Shown here piece by piece: positions 52,650 to 61,718 of a stretch of 64,000 nt of DNA. Where the stretch lies: positions 62,001 to 126,000 of the forward strand of contig DPDG01000074.1 in the NCBI GenBank assembly GCA_003526375.1. The letters run 5' to 3'. A program made the position numbers and the translations under genes. The stretch's first letter is position 1, and each line of letters starts with the position of its first letter. Below the pieces are notes generated by a model, which was not told the DNA's origin, ran no database searches, and saw only the letters and a program-made list of their open reading frames with translations. Source of the stretch: Lentisphaeria bacterium (lineage in GTDB: Bacteria > Verrucomicrobiota > Lentisphaeria > Victivallales > UBA1829).

Positions 52650-53519
52650 TCAGTTTTTATATTGACGCTTGTATTCGCGCGGACTGCACCCGTAAAAGGC
52701 GTGGAACTGGCGCGTAAAGTAGTTCGTATCCTGAAAACCGACACGCATCGCCACATCGCCGATCCTTCCGGAAAGGCGCAGCAGAGAAGCCGCCTTCTGA
52801 AGCCGCAGGCGAAGCAGATAAGTGATCGGCGCCGTTCCCGTCATCAAACGGAACTGCTGGCGGAAACTGCTCTGCGACATCCTGACGAATGCCGCCATGC
52901 TCTCCAGCGACCACTCTTTCGCGCAGTTCCGGTCCAGCTCCGCCAGCAGGCGGCTGATCTGATAAACCGAAGTTTTTTCAGACGATCCGGCAATATGCGC
53001 ATGGCGTATGATGTAACCGATCAGATGCAGGAACTCGCCGAAAGCGACTGTCCGCCCGCCGGACTCCTTCCGTTTCTCCTCGCCCATGATCTCGTCCGCC
53101 AGAGTGACAACTCTCGTAAAATGGCCATGATCCAGCGTCAGCATTTCCGTTTTTGTACGCATGTTCGAAAAAAGTTCCGGTTGCAGATGAAAGAGCATCT
53201 GGTAATTCGGAGTATTTGACAGATCGTGCTTGAATGTATCCAGTATTTTTGCGGAGAAAAGAATGTTGTAAATTCCGAGATGTTCCGTATCCCTGTAACC
53301 GTGAATCTTTCCCGGCGGAACCAGAAACACATTTCCCGCACGGATCGGAACCATCTCGTCATTCATGAAATGGAACGCCCCGCCCTCCCGCACCAGTACC
53401 AGTTCGTAAAAGGTGTGACTGTGGTCTCCGGGCATCGTCTCATTCGTATGAATATAATAAAGCACGCTCAACGGCAGATCCTGCCATGCGGCGCGGGGAA
53501 AAAGTTCGTATTGTCCCAT
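52650..53519 (-). CDS. AraC-family transcriptional regulator
   Basis: The 289-residue protein has an N-terminal cupin-like sensor domain (HSHTFYELVLVREGGAFHF, NVFLVPPGKIHGY) and a C-terminal pair of helix-turn-helix motifs (SLESMAAFVRMSQSSFRQQFRLMTGTAP, IGDVAMRVGFQDTNYFTRQFHAFYGCSPREYK). It diverges from the GH106-type gene, which it likely activates in response to a sugar. It converges with the GHL6-type gene. Confidence 0.9.
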   Translation of the reverse strand: MGQYELFPRAAWQDLPLSVLYYIHTNETMPGDHSHTFYELVLVREGGAFHFMNDEMVPIRAGNVFLVPPGKIHGYRDTEHLGIYNILFSAKILDTFKHDLSNTPNYQMLFHLQPELFSNMRTKTEMLTLDHGHFTRVVTLADEIMGEEKRKESGGRTVAFGEFLHLIGYIIRHAHIAGSSEKTSVYQISRLLAELDRNCAKEWSLESMAAFVRMSQSSFRQQFRLMTGTAPITYLLRLRLQKAASLLRLSGRIGDVAMRVGFQDTNYFTRQFHAFYGCSPREYKRQYKN

Positions 53520-53696
53520 GATGATTCCCTCTCCGGTAGTTTTACAGCTTTATTATACAGCGGAAAAATCAAATGAAAAGCGGAAGAAAAAATCTTTTTG
53601 TCAAATAATGCTGATATTTATAAAAAAAGTCAAGGTTCCGCCCTGTTTCCTCTCTATATTATATCCAGTCAACACCACCAAAAAAGGAAAAACAAT

Positions 53697-56600
53697 ATGC
53701 TGAATGAACAGATGAAGCAATTCAAGTCGCCCGGCCCGGATTTCCGCGGAGCGCCGTTCTGGGCGTGGAACGCAAAACTGGAACCGGAGGAACTGATCCG
53801 GCAGATCCGCCTCATGAAGGAGATGGGGCTCGGCGGTTTCTTCATGCACGCCCGCGTCGGGCTGAACACGGAATATCTCGGCAAGGAATGGTTCGAATGC
53901 GTAAAAGCCTGTATTGCGGAAGCGGAAAAACTCGGCATGAACGCATGGCTTTATGATGAAGACCGCTGGCCGTCGGGTGCGGCAGGCAGTTTTGTGACGC
54001 GCGAGGACCGTTTCAAACAGAAGGAGCTCTATCCGGAACTCCTTGAAAACATGGAACAGTCCTGCGGCGAGGGCAATACGCTTGCATGGTATGCGGTTCG
54101 CCTTGACGGAATGAAAATGATCTCTTTTCACAGGATTGAAAATCCGTCGGAAACGGTATTGCCGCCGGGGGGGAAACTGCTCCGCTGCTGCTGGCGTTAT
54201 GCGGAAAAATCCTCATGGTTCAACGGAGAAACCTATCTCGACACCATGAATGAAGATGCGGTAAAACGGTTCGTCGAAGTGACGCATGAAGCCTACCGGC
54301 GCGAAATCGGCGGCAAATTCGGAAAAACAGTCCCAGGAATCTTTACCGACGAACCGTGCTACAATCACCACGCCGGAGCAATGAATCTGCCGTGGACCGT
54401 TTCCATACCGGAAAGGTTTCAGGAGAAATACGGCTATGACCTTCTTGATTTCCTGCCGGAACTCTTTTTTGAAAGTGATCAGGAAGTCTCCAGAACACGC
54501 TGGAATTATTACGATCTGCTGACTTCGCTTTTCGTCAACGCCTTCTCGCGCACGATAGGTGAATGGTGCGGCAGAAATCACATGAAGATGACCGGACACG
54601 TTCTCGCAGAAGACTCCCTGAGTTCCCAGACCGTCTGTGTCGGCTCCGCCATGCGTTTTTATGAATTCATGCAGGCGCCCGGAATCGACCTGCTGACGGA
54701 ACACTGGAATATCTTCAATACCGCAAAGCAGTGTGTTTCCGTGGCTCGCCAGCTCGGACGCAAAACACGGCTCAGCGAGACCTATGGATGCACCGGATGG
54801 GATTTCCCGTTTGCGGGGCACAAGGCGCTCGGAGACTGGCAGCTGGCGCTCGGCATCAATCTGCGCTGCCAGCACCTCGCATGGTATTCCATGTCCGCCG
54901 AAGCCAAGCGCGATTACCCCGCCAGCATCTCCTATCAGTCGCCGTGGTTCCGCCGCTACCGCAGTGTGGAGGACTACTTCGGGCGCCTCGGAAGCATCAT
55001 CGCGGAAGGCGAAGAAATCCGCGACATCCTGATGATCCATCCGATCGAATCCTGCTGGAGCATCAGATACCGTGCAGCGGAGGAGGTCACAGAAGAGATC
55101 CGGAAGCTGGACAGCGAATTCATCGGCGCCACCAACCGTCTTCTTTCCGAGAATCTTGATTTCGACTATGGCGACGAGGAACTTCTTTCCCGTTATGCTT
55201 CGGCAGACGGCGAATTGTTCAAGGTCGGGCAGGCACAATATAAGGCGGTGCTGATCCCTGAATTGAAGACCATCCGTTCGACCACACTGAAACTGCTGGA
55301 CGCCTTTGCGGATCAGGGAGGAAAAATCTGCTGTCTCGGCAAAGCGCCCGAATACGTGGATGCCGTCCGTTCGGATGAAGCAAAGAAAGTATTTGCGAAA
55401 TTCCAGCCCGTCACACGGGAAAATGATACGGAGGAACTCTCGAAAACGGCAAGAAGGGTCTCCATGACCGGACCGGACGGAACTCAGGTCAAGCCCCTGC
55501 TCTATCGTCTCGCGGAAACGGAAGATGCGGTATCGCTCTTCATCTGCAACGTCGGAATCGAGTTTTCGGATCACTACATGGCGGAGTGTCTCGTGCGCGA
55601 CAGAAAACTTTCCTTCCCGTCCGTCGATGTCACGCTGGAACTGCCGGAATGCGGACAGATCTACGAGCTTGATCCCGCGGACGGCACAATTCATGCCGTC
55701 GAAGCAAGGTATGAAAACGGTCAATATCATTTCCATACCTTTTTTGAAGAACTCGGTTCCCGTCTGTTCCTCATCACGAAAGAACCGGTCGGGGATGTTC
55801 TGCCGGCAAAAAAACACACGGCGGACAGGATTCTGAAAACACTCTCCGTGGACGGCTGGCACGTCAGGCGGGAAGAGAGCAACGTCCTCGTTCTGGATCA
55901 TGCGGCTTACTCCGTAAACGGCAGGAAGCACAGCGGGCGCAGTTACATCCTGAAAATTGACGATGAACTCCGGGAAATGCTCGGCAAGGCGCCACGCGGC
56001 GGTGCGATGGTTCAGCCGTGGCTCCGGGAACAACATGCGCCGGAAAAAACATTGGACGCGGTTCTTGAATATGAATTTGAATGTGAGTCCGTTCCCGCGG
56101 AGGACTGCCGCCTCGCAGTGGAGCATCCGGAGCTTTACAGTATAAAAGTCAACGGAGTCGAACTGAACCAGAGCCGGACAGACTGGTGGGTGGATATCGT
56201 TCTGCGCTGCCTGCCGGTTCCGGCACGACTCCTGAAAAAGGGAAAGAACGTCATCACCGTCGCCTCGAAATATCACGAAAATCTCCCCGGACTGGAAGCA
56301 ATCTTCCTGCTGGGAGAATTCGGGGTCAGAAACGAAGTGCTGATCTCCTTGCCGCAAACGCTTTCCTGCGGCGACTGGTGTGAACAGGGTTTCCCGTATT
56401 ATGCCGGCAATCTCACCTACGAAAGAAAGCTTGGGGAACTCCCTCCGTCAGGGCGGATTTCAGTGAATGTTCCGGAATGGCGCGGAGTCGCCCTCGGGAT
56501 CAGCGTCAACGGCGGGGATGAAATCTTTCTGCCGTGGCAGCCCTATAAAGCCGATATCACGGATCAGCTCAGGCGCGACGGAAGCGACAGGATTGAAATC

Positions 56601-56762
56601 AAGGTCTACGGGCACCGCCGCAATGCGTTCGGCCCCTTCTACCTGAAAGAAAAATGGCCGCAATGGACAGGGCCCGCACAGTTCAAGATGTATGAGGTTA
56701 CGGAACGTCAGCTCGTCCCGTGCGGACTGATCGGCGCCCCGCTCCTTGAAACGGAAGAGTAA
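53697..56762 (+). CDS. GH106-type alpha-L-rhamnosidase-like protein
   Basis: Start 53697 (MLNEQMKQFKSPGPDFRGAPFWAWN) follows AAGGAA by nine bases; the longer frame from 53598 has no family likeness. The 1021-residue size and the opening RGAPFWAWNAKLEPEELIRQI, with MKEMGLGGFFMHARVGLNTEY, are typical of the GH106 rhamnosidase group. Further segments fit that assignment (GIFTDEP, KMTGHVLAEDSL, AGHKALGDWQLALGIN). No signal peptide is seen, so it would act in the cytoplasm. It is divergent from AraC and followed 268 nt later by a CE15-like esterase gene. Rhamnose-containing plant or algal glycans are plausible substrates. Confidence 0.82.
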   Translation: MLNEQMKQFKSPGPDFRGAPFWAWNAKLEPEELIRQIRLMKEMGLGGFFMHARVGLNTEYLGKEWFECVKACIAEAEKLGMNAWLYDEDRWPSGAAGSFVTREDRFKQKELYPELLENMEQSCGEGNTLAWYAVRLDGMKMISFHRIENPSETVLPPGGKLLRCCWRYAEKSSWFNGETYLDTMNEDAVKRFVEVTHEAYRREIGGKFGKTVPGIFTDEPCYNHHAGAMNLPWTVSIPERFQEKYGYDLLDFLPELFFESDQEVSRTRWNYYDLLTSLFVNAFSRTIGEWCGRNHMKMTGHVLAEDSLSSQTVCVGSAMRFYEFMQAPGIDLLTEHWNIFNTAKQCVSVARQLGRKTRLSETYGCTGWDFPFAGHKALGDWQLALGINLRCQHLAWYSMSAEAKRDYPASISYQSPWFRRYRSVEDYFGRLGSIIAEGEEIRDILMIHPIESCWSIRYRAAEEVTEEIRKLDSEFIGATNRLLSENLDFDYGDEELLSRYASADGELFKVGQAQYKAVLIPELKTIRSTTLKLLDAFADQGGKICCLGKAPEYVDAVRSDEAKKVFAKFQPVTRENDTEELSKTARRVSMTGPDGTQVKPLLYRLAETEDAVSLFICNVGIEFSDHYMAECLVRDRKLSFPSVDVTLELPECGQIYELDPADGTIHAVEARYENGQYHFHTFFEELGSRLFLITKEPVGDVLPAKKHTADRILKTLSVDGWHVRREESNVLVLDHAAYSVNGRKHSGRSYILKIDDELREMLGKAPRGGAMVQPWLREQHAPEKTLDAVLEYEFECESVPAEDCRLAVEHPELYSIKVNGVELNQSRTDWWVDIVLRCLPVPARLLKKGKNVITVASKYHENLPGLEAIFLLGEFGVRNEVLISLPQTLSCGDWCEQGFPYYAGNLTYERKLGELPPSGRISVNVPEWRGVALGISVNGGDEIFLPWQPYKADITDQLRRDGSDRIEIKVYGHRRNAFGPFYLKEKWPQWTGPAQFKMYEVTERQLVPCGLIGAPLLETEE

Positions 56763-56774
56763 CAGCCGACGCCC

Positions 56775-56817
56775 AAAGCCATAGACAGTGAATTCATTCC
56801 ATCCTGTCTATGGCTTT
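56775..56817 (+). terminator. Long perfect hairpin after the rhamnosidase gene
   Basis: AAAGCCATAGACAG (56775-56788) and CTGTCTATGGCTTT (56804-56817) form a perfect 14-bp stem around a 15-nt loop, 12 nt past the stop codon. Only three T residues end the right arm, so it may stop transcription weakly or protect the 3' end of the message. Confidence 0.6.
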
Positions 56818-56959
56818 CCCCACTTGAAACGACTCCCCTCATGAAATTGAAGATACCGCTGAACTTCTGTGATCTTCAGATTGCGGAAAACACTTCCCCC
56901 CAAGGCATTTCCTGCCCTGCCATTTGAAATAATACTTGCCCCGCATTGCCTTTATGATG

Positions 56960-56987
56960 TTGAAAGAGCCGGATATTTGATTATATT
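56960..56987 (+). promoter_or_regulatory. Possible promoter of the CE15-like gene
   Basis: TTGAAA (56960-56965) and TATATT (56982-56987) are spaced by 16 nt and lie 44 nt before the chosen start at 57031. TGATT/AATCA arms flank the -10 region. Support is from sequence pattern alone. Confidence 0.45.
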
Positions 56988-57030
56988 GAATCATAGTCTC
57001 AACAACTCGCTTTCAAAAAGGAATGGAATC

Positions 57031-58302
57031 ATGGATACGACATCGTCAAAACAGTTCGCTTCGGAAAATCTGCCCCCGGACATTCAGCTCAAGGCTGACC
57101 GCATGAACCTGGATCCAGCGCAAATTCCGCCTTATGAATTGCCGCCTCTGCCTCTGCAGCCCGGCATGGGCGGCAGTCACTTCCAGCACATGGCCGCCCC
57201 GCGCCTGATTGAACTTTTTGAGCGTTACATGTATGGTGCAATTCCTCCCCGCTGCCAGGAAATGGAATTCCGCGTGACCTCGGAAGGTCCCGCCTTCGGA
57301 ACACTTGGCATCCGCAGGGAAATTGACCTGATTTTCCGGCATGGAAACATGGAACGCACAGCACACCTGCTGCTCTATCTTCCGGCAGAAGTTTCCGGAA
57401 GATGCCCTGTTATTTTCGGTTTGAACTTCTGCGGCAATCATACGACGACGAACGATCCGGGAGTACATTTCAATGAGTTCACCCCATTGCCCGACTGGAA
57501 CGCGGGACCGCGTTACGACGATAAGCGCGCACCGGCTTCGGCGCGCGGACTCAAAAGCGGCCGCTGGTCATTTGAAACTCTGCTGAAAGCCGGAATAGCG
57601 GCGGCAACAATTTGCTATTACGATTTCTTTCCGGACCGCAAAGACGGTTTTGAACCCGGTATCATGCGGATGTTTTACTCTCCGGAGGAATGGAACTCCG
57701 CTGAACGTCCGACGGGTGCAATCAGCGCATGGGCGTGGGGAATCATGCGCGCGCTGGATTGTCTGGAAGCGCAGCCGGAGATCGATGTGCGCCGGATGAT
57801 GATAACCGGTCATTCGCGTCTGGGCAAAACCGCCTTGTGGGCCGGAGCCTGTGACCGCCGGATTGCGCTGACGGCATCCAACTGCTCCGGCTGCTGCGGG
57901 GCGAAACTGTCGCACCGCTATTTTGGAGAAAGCATTGAATGGATCCAGCAATGGAATCCCCACTGGATGCGGGCTGATTTTGAACGTTTCTCCCGCCATG
58001 ATGCGGATCTGCCGCTTGATCAGCATCTGCTGATGGCGGCAATCGCGCCGCGCCTGCTTTATGTGGCGAGCGCCACCAGAGATTATTATGCGGACCCAGA
58101 GGGAGAATTTCTTGGAGCACAGGCCGCCGGCGAAGCGTGGAAATGTTTCGGCGGCAACGGACTGGGGGATTCCGGCTTCCCCGCTCCGGGCAGATTAATC
58201 GGTCATGAAGTCGGTTATTACCTCCGGGCGGGAGATCATGATATCACACAGGAAAACTGGGATGCTCTGCTGAACTTCATCCGTAAAAATTTTGATATAT
58301 AA
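57031..58302 (+). CDS. CE15-like glucuronoyl/carbohydrate esterase
   Basis: Start 57031 follows AAGGAA; upstream residues in the longer frame are not family-like. The 423-residue alpha/beta-hydrolase has GHSRLGKTALWAGA (serine at about 262), the counterpart of the GCSRxGK nucleophile motif of CE15 glucuronoyl esterases, and DLPLDQHLLMAAIAPRLLYVASATRDYYADPEGEF, which carries the family histidine region. The segment after the serine, TASNCSGCCGAK, is unusual for CE15 where an ESGSGG-like sequence is common. No signal peptide is present. It probably removes an ester from uronic-acid-containing oligosaccharides after uptake. Confidence 0.75.
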   Translation: MDTTSSKQFASENLPPDIQLKADRMNLDPAQIPPYELPPLPLQPGMGGSHFQHMAAPRLIELFERYMYGAIPPRCQEMEFRVTSEGPAFGTLGIRREIDLIFRHGNMERTAHLLLYLPAEVSGRCPVIFGLNFCGNHTTTNDPGVHFNEFTPLPDWNAGPRYDDKRAPASARGLKSGRWSFETLLKAGIAAATICYYDFFPDRKDGFEPGIMRMFYSPEEWNSAERPTGAISAWAWGIMRALDCLEAQPEIDVRRMMITGHSRLGKTALWAGACDRRIALTASNCSGCCGAKLSHRYFGESIEWIQQWNPHWMRADFERFSRHDADLPLDQHLLMAAIAPRLLYVASATRDYYADPEGEFLGAQAAGEAWKCFGGNGLGDSGFPAPGRLIGHEVGYYLRAGDHDITQENWDALLNFIRKNFDI

Positions 58303-58335
58303 TTAACAGTTAAGGATTTACGACAGAAAAAGAGA

Positions 58336-58409
58336 TGGCAACCCCGTCTGGATTCGAACCAGAACTGAGTGGACCAAAACCACTTGTGCTACCGTTACAC
58401 AACGGGGTT
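58336..58409 (-). tRNA. tRNA-Gln (anticodon TTG)
   Basis: The minus strand folds as a tRNA. The acceptor AACCCCG pairs with CGGGGTT. The D-arm has GTG/CAC around TAACGGTAG, the anticodon stem is AGTGG/CCACT with loop TTTTGGT, and the T-arm is TCTGG TTCGAAT CCAGA. Discriminator G and an encoded CCA end follow. The anticodon TTG reads CAA and, by wobble, CAG. Confidence 0.95.
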
Positions 58410-58468
58410 GCGGAAAATCTCGTTTACTATAAGCCTTTTTTATCTATTTTCCAGCCTGAAAAGAAAAA

Positions 58469-59146
58469 TTATTCAGTTTTTGCATCCGGCTTCATGACAA
58501 ATTTATGAACCATGATGTAGGCAACAATTACTACAGCAAGGAAAAGAATGATCCAGATATAATGATCGGCAATCATATCCTTGCCTTTATGAACCATGTC
58601 AAGATAGCTCATATCTCCGGCAAGATGCGCCAGATACCAGCCGATCCCGGCGAGAATCGCAGTCCAGATTCCGGCGCCGAGCCCGGTAAAAAGCGTGAAA
58701 CGCCCCAGCGGCATACGGGAAAGTCCCGCAGGAATCGAAATCAACTGGCGGATCGCAGGCAGAAGACGGCACACAAAGGTCGCGATATCTCCGTATTTGC
58801 GGAAAATCTCTTCCGCGCGGTCCAGATGCTCCTCCGAAAGAAAGAAATATCTGCCGTATTTATGCAGGAACGGACGCCCCAGCCAGACGGAGAGGTAATA
58901 GTTCACATAGGCCCCTGCAAGAGACCCCAGAAGCCCGAAAAAAACGGCAAGGACAAGATCAAGCCACGGAATCCCGGTAGTCAGTGCTCCGCGGTAAGCC
59001 AGAAACCCGGCGGGAATCATCACAACCTCGCTGGGAAACGGGATGAAAGAACTTTCAATCGTCATAAAAATAAATATGATGATGAATCCCCAAACAACCG
59101 CGTGAGATGCGGCAAACTCAATGTGACCGGCAATGATATCTGTCAT
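58469..59146 (-). CDS. DedA-family inner-membrane protein
   Basis: The 225-residue protein has the DedA layout: several membrane helices and the conserved segments IESSFIPFPSEVVMIPAGFLA and VCRLLPAIRQLISIPAGLSRMPLGRFTLFTGLGAGIWT. DedA proteins are linked to membrane homeostasis and recycling of undecaprenyl phosphate or other lipid carriers. AAGGA precedes the start. It sits 60 nt past the tRNA-Gln gene on the same strand and diverges from lgt. Confidence 0.9.
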   Translation of the reverse strand: MTDIIAGHIEFAASHAVVWGFIIIFIFMTIESSFIPFPSEVVMIPAGFLAYRGALTTGIPWLDLVLAVFFGLLGSLAGAYVNYYLSVWLGRPFLHKYGRYFFLSEEHLDRAEEIFRKYGDIATFVCRLLPAIRQLISIPAGLSRMPLGRFTLFTGLGAGIWTAILAGIGWYLAHLAGDMSYLDMVHKGKDMIADHYIWIILFLAVVIVAYIMVHKFVMKPDAKTE

Positions 59147-59283
59147 CTTGTTCCTTTTTTTAACTGTTTTTTAATCATTTTCCGTTATGAAAATTTCAAA
59201 GTGGTGTTACATTACCTCTAGTTTTTTCTTTTTCCAGTTTCAGACTGAAATTTAACACAATTTTAACATACGGAACCGTAATC

Positions 59284-60120
59284 ATGCACAGCATCGCATT
59301 TCAAATCGGCAGACTGAATATTCATTGGTACGGCATTTTCATTGCGCTCGGTTTTCTCGCAGCTCTGGCAGTCCTTCAGTACAAACGCAAATATGCGAAC
59401 ATGACGCCGGACCAGATCTTCGACATCGGAATCATCGCCGTTGTCGGCGGCGTCATCGGCGCGCGCATCTTTTACGTCATTGAATTCCGGCATCAGTTTT
59501 CCGGCAATCTGCTGAAAATATTCCGCATCGATCAGGGAGGGCTCGTCTTCTACGGAGGCTTCCTGCTGGTTCTCGTGATCCTGTGGCTCTATTCCAGATG
59601 GAAAAAACTTTCCATCGCGCGCATCTTCGACATTTACGGGCCGGCAATGGCGCTCGGCCATGCATTCGGGCGCATCGGCTGCTTCATGCAGGGATGCTGT
59701 TTCGGGCGTCCGGCGCAACACGGCGGCGTTGCGTTTCCGGCGGGTTCCGCCCCGGCGCTCAAATATCCCGACTTCGCCACAACCAAAATCGCGGAAAATG
59801 GACAGACTTTCATCTGTTCGCTGTCTCTGCATCCGGTCCAGCTTTACGAATCCGCCGCCAATCTCCTGCTTTGCATCGCTCTGCTCCTGCTGTTCAGGAA
59901 AGTGAAAAAGGTCGGGCAGATCGCCGCATCCTACTTCATCGGATACGGTCTGATCCGTTTCTCGCTTGAATTTCTCCGGGGTGATCACACGGATTCGATT
60001 CTGGGCATGACGCCGGCACAGTTCATCGGGATATTCATCATGATTCCCTGCGGAATTTTCTTCTATCTCTATTTCGGGAAATACGGGGAAGACGCCTATG
60101 CAGCCGGAAAACCTGAATGA
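59284..60120 (+). CDS. lgt: Prolipoprotein diacylglyceryl transferase
   Basis: Lgt transfers diacylglycerol to the lipobox cysteine of prolipoproteins at the inner membrane. The 278-residue protein begins with an IHWYGIFIALGFLAA helix and contains the conserved ALGHAFGRIGCFMQGCCFGRP, a form of the signature seen in several non-proteobacterial Lgt proteins. Further elements are HPVQLYESAANLLL and GYGLIRFSLEFLRGD, with the invariant arginine and acidic residues. The window encodes several predicted lipoproteins that need it. The end overlaps the next gene by 23 nt. Confidence 0.93.
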   Translation: MHSIAFQIGRLNIHWYGIFIALGFLAALAVLQYKRKYANMTPDQIFDIGIIAVVGGVIGARIFYVIEFRHQFSGNLLKIFRIDQGGLVFYGGFLLVLVILWLYSRWKKLSIARIFDIYGPAMALGHAFGRIGCFMQGCCFGRPAQHGGVAFPAGSAPALKYPDFATTKIAENGQTFICSLSLHPVQLYESAANLLLCIALLLLFRKVKKVGQIAASYFIGYGLIRFSLEFLRGDHTDSILGMTPAQFIGIFIMIPCGIFFYLYFGKYGEDAYAAGKPE

Positions 60121-61054
60121 AAACAGGGTTCTGAACCTGACGGTGCCGGAGCAGTTCGCGGGAATGCGTCTGGACCAATGCCTTGCTCAATTGCATCAGG
60201 AGTCCTCGCGAAGCCGTCTCCAGTCCCTGATCAAGAAAGGGTTCGTCAAGCTCAATGAAGCCATCTGCGATTCTCCGAAGTCTTCCGTCGCGGCAAATGA
60301 CCGCATTGCGCTGGTTCTCCCCCCGGAACCGGAAGCGTTTTCGGCAAAGGCGGAACAGATCGACCTTGATATCATGTATGAAGACGAGTTCATGCTTGTC
60401 GTCAACAAACCCGCTGGCATGGTGGTCCACCCCGGAGCGGGAAACTGGAGCGGCACTCTCGTCAACGCGCTTCTGGGGCACGATCCGGAACTCGCGGAGG
60501 ACTTCGGAGATGCCGATCCCGCACGCCCCGGCATCGTGCACCGTCTGGACAAGGATACTTCCGGATGTCTCGTCGTGGCAAAGACTCCCGATGCGTTATT
60601 CAAACTCTCGGAAGCATTTTCCACGCGCCAGGTATCCAAGACCTATGTCGCAATCCTTTACGGGCACTTCGCCATGCAGACAGGCGAGCTCCACAATCTG
60701 ATCGGGCGCCATCCGGCGGACCGCAAGAAAATGGCGGTTGTCAAAAACGGCGGACGCGAAGCCATCACACGTTTCCATATCACAAAAGCAGGAACCGTCA
60801 ACGGAATCAAAGCCTCTTTCTCGGAAATCCGCATTTTCACCGGCAGAACCCATCAGATTCGTGTGCACATGGCATCGCTCGGACACCCCGTCGCGGGAGA
60901 CGCAGTTTACGGCGGTGCCAAAAAACTTCCGGCGCCCCGGCAGATGCTCCACGCATGGAAGCTGAGCATCCCCCATCCGAAAACGGGTGAAACAATGTCT
61001 TTTGAAGCACCTTTCCCCGAAGATTTCGCTCAGATGCTCCAAAGGATGGAGTAA
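60098..61054 (+). CDS. RluA/RluD-family 23S rRNA pseudouridine synthase
   Basis: The 318-residue protein has an S4 RNA-binding domain (about residues 22-75) and a RluA catalytic domain with the aspartate motif HRLDKDTSG (D151). Other family segments are VVNKPAGMVVHPGAGNWSGTLVNALLGH and TGRTHQIRVHMASLGHPVAGDAVYGG. The S4 plus HRLDKDTSG arrangement fits RluD most closely, which modifies helix 69 of 23S rRNA; the exact site is not provable here. It overlaps the end of lgt. Confidence 0.9.
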   Translation: MQPENLNENRVLNLTVPEQFAGMRLDQCLAQLHQESSRSRLQSLIKKGFVKLNEAICDSPKSSVAANDRIALVLPPEPEAFSAKAEQIDLDIMYEDEFMLVVNKPAGMVVHPGAGNWSGTLVNALLGHDPELAEDFGDADPARPGIVHRLDKDTSGCLVVAKTPDALFKLSEAFSTRQVSKTYVAILYGHFAMQTGELHNLIGRHPADRKKMAVVKNGGREAITRFHITKAGTVNGIKASFSEIRIFTGRTHQIRVHMASLGHPVAGDAVYGGAKKLPAPRQMLHAWKLSIPHPKTGETMSFEAPFPEDFAQMLQRME

Positions 61055-61223
61055 CCCCCGCCGCAGACAATCCCGGACGGATAAATTTCATATTTTTTTT
61101 GATGCGTCAACGCATTTTTCCTGATTTGTGCTACATTGATCTGCAAAGAAAAACAAGTAAAAACGGACGGGGAATCCGGAAGAAGGAGCCCGCGTCCTTG
61201 TTTTCAAGGAGTGTTTAAGAACT

Positions 61224-61718
61224 ATGAAAGAAGAATCGTGTCCGCTGTGGGCGCCCTGGAGAATCAGTTTCATCCGTTCAAAAAAGGAACAGGGCTGTTT
61301 CATGTGCAACAACAAAGAAGCGCGGGAGGGTTCCCCGGAGGAGGAACTGATCGTGGCACGTTATCAACATTGTTTCGTCATCCTCAACCGGTATCCTTAC
61401 AATTCCGGGCATCTGCTGATCGCGCCATACCGTCATATCGGCGACATCGCCGCACTGGAGACAGAAGAAGCACATGAAATCATGGACGTCTGCATCAAAG
61501 CCAAAAAGGTATTGCAGAAGGTCATGTCCCCGCAAGCCTACAATGTCGGGTTCAATCTCGGAGCGGCGGCAGGGGCAGGAGTCGCGGAACACCTGCATCT
61601 GCATATCGTCCCCCGCTGGAACGGTGACAACAACTTCATGCCGGTGATCGGAGACATCCGGGTTGTACCGGAAGCCCTTCGCGACACCGCCGGACTTTTA
61701 CGGAAGGAGTGGAAATGA
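61224..61718 (+). CDS. HIT-family hydrolase
   Basis: The 164-residue protein carries the histidine triad HLHLHIVPRW (123-132), and CFMCNNKEA at the N-terminus gives a metal-binding-like Cys pair. RYPYNSGHLLIAPYRHIGD is the usual segment before the triad. Members hydrolyse or transfer nucleotidyl groups, for example AP4A phosphorylase-type proteins. AGGAG lies 13 bases before the start. Its stop overlaps the start of the next gene. Confidence 0.88.
   Translation: MKEESCPLWAPWRISFIRSKKEQGCFMCNNKEAREGSPEEELIVARYQHCFVILNRYPYNSGHLLIAPYRHIGDIAALETEEAHEIMDVCIKAKKVLQKVMSPQAYNVGFNLGAAAGAGVAEHLHLHIVPRWNGDNNFMPVIGDIRVVPEALRDTAGLLRKEWK

Noticed and set aside
60038..60541. Minus-strand frames opposite lgt and the pseudouridine synthase gene
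   Set aside because: Both sense genes have clear family motifs; the antisense frames do not.
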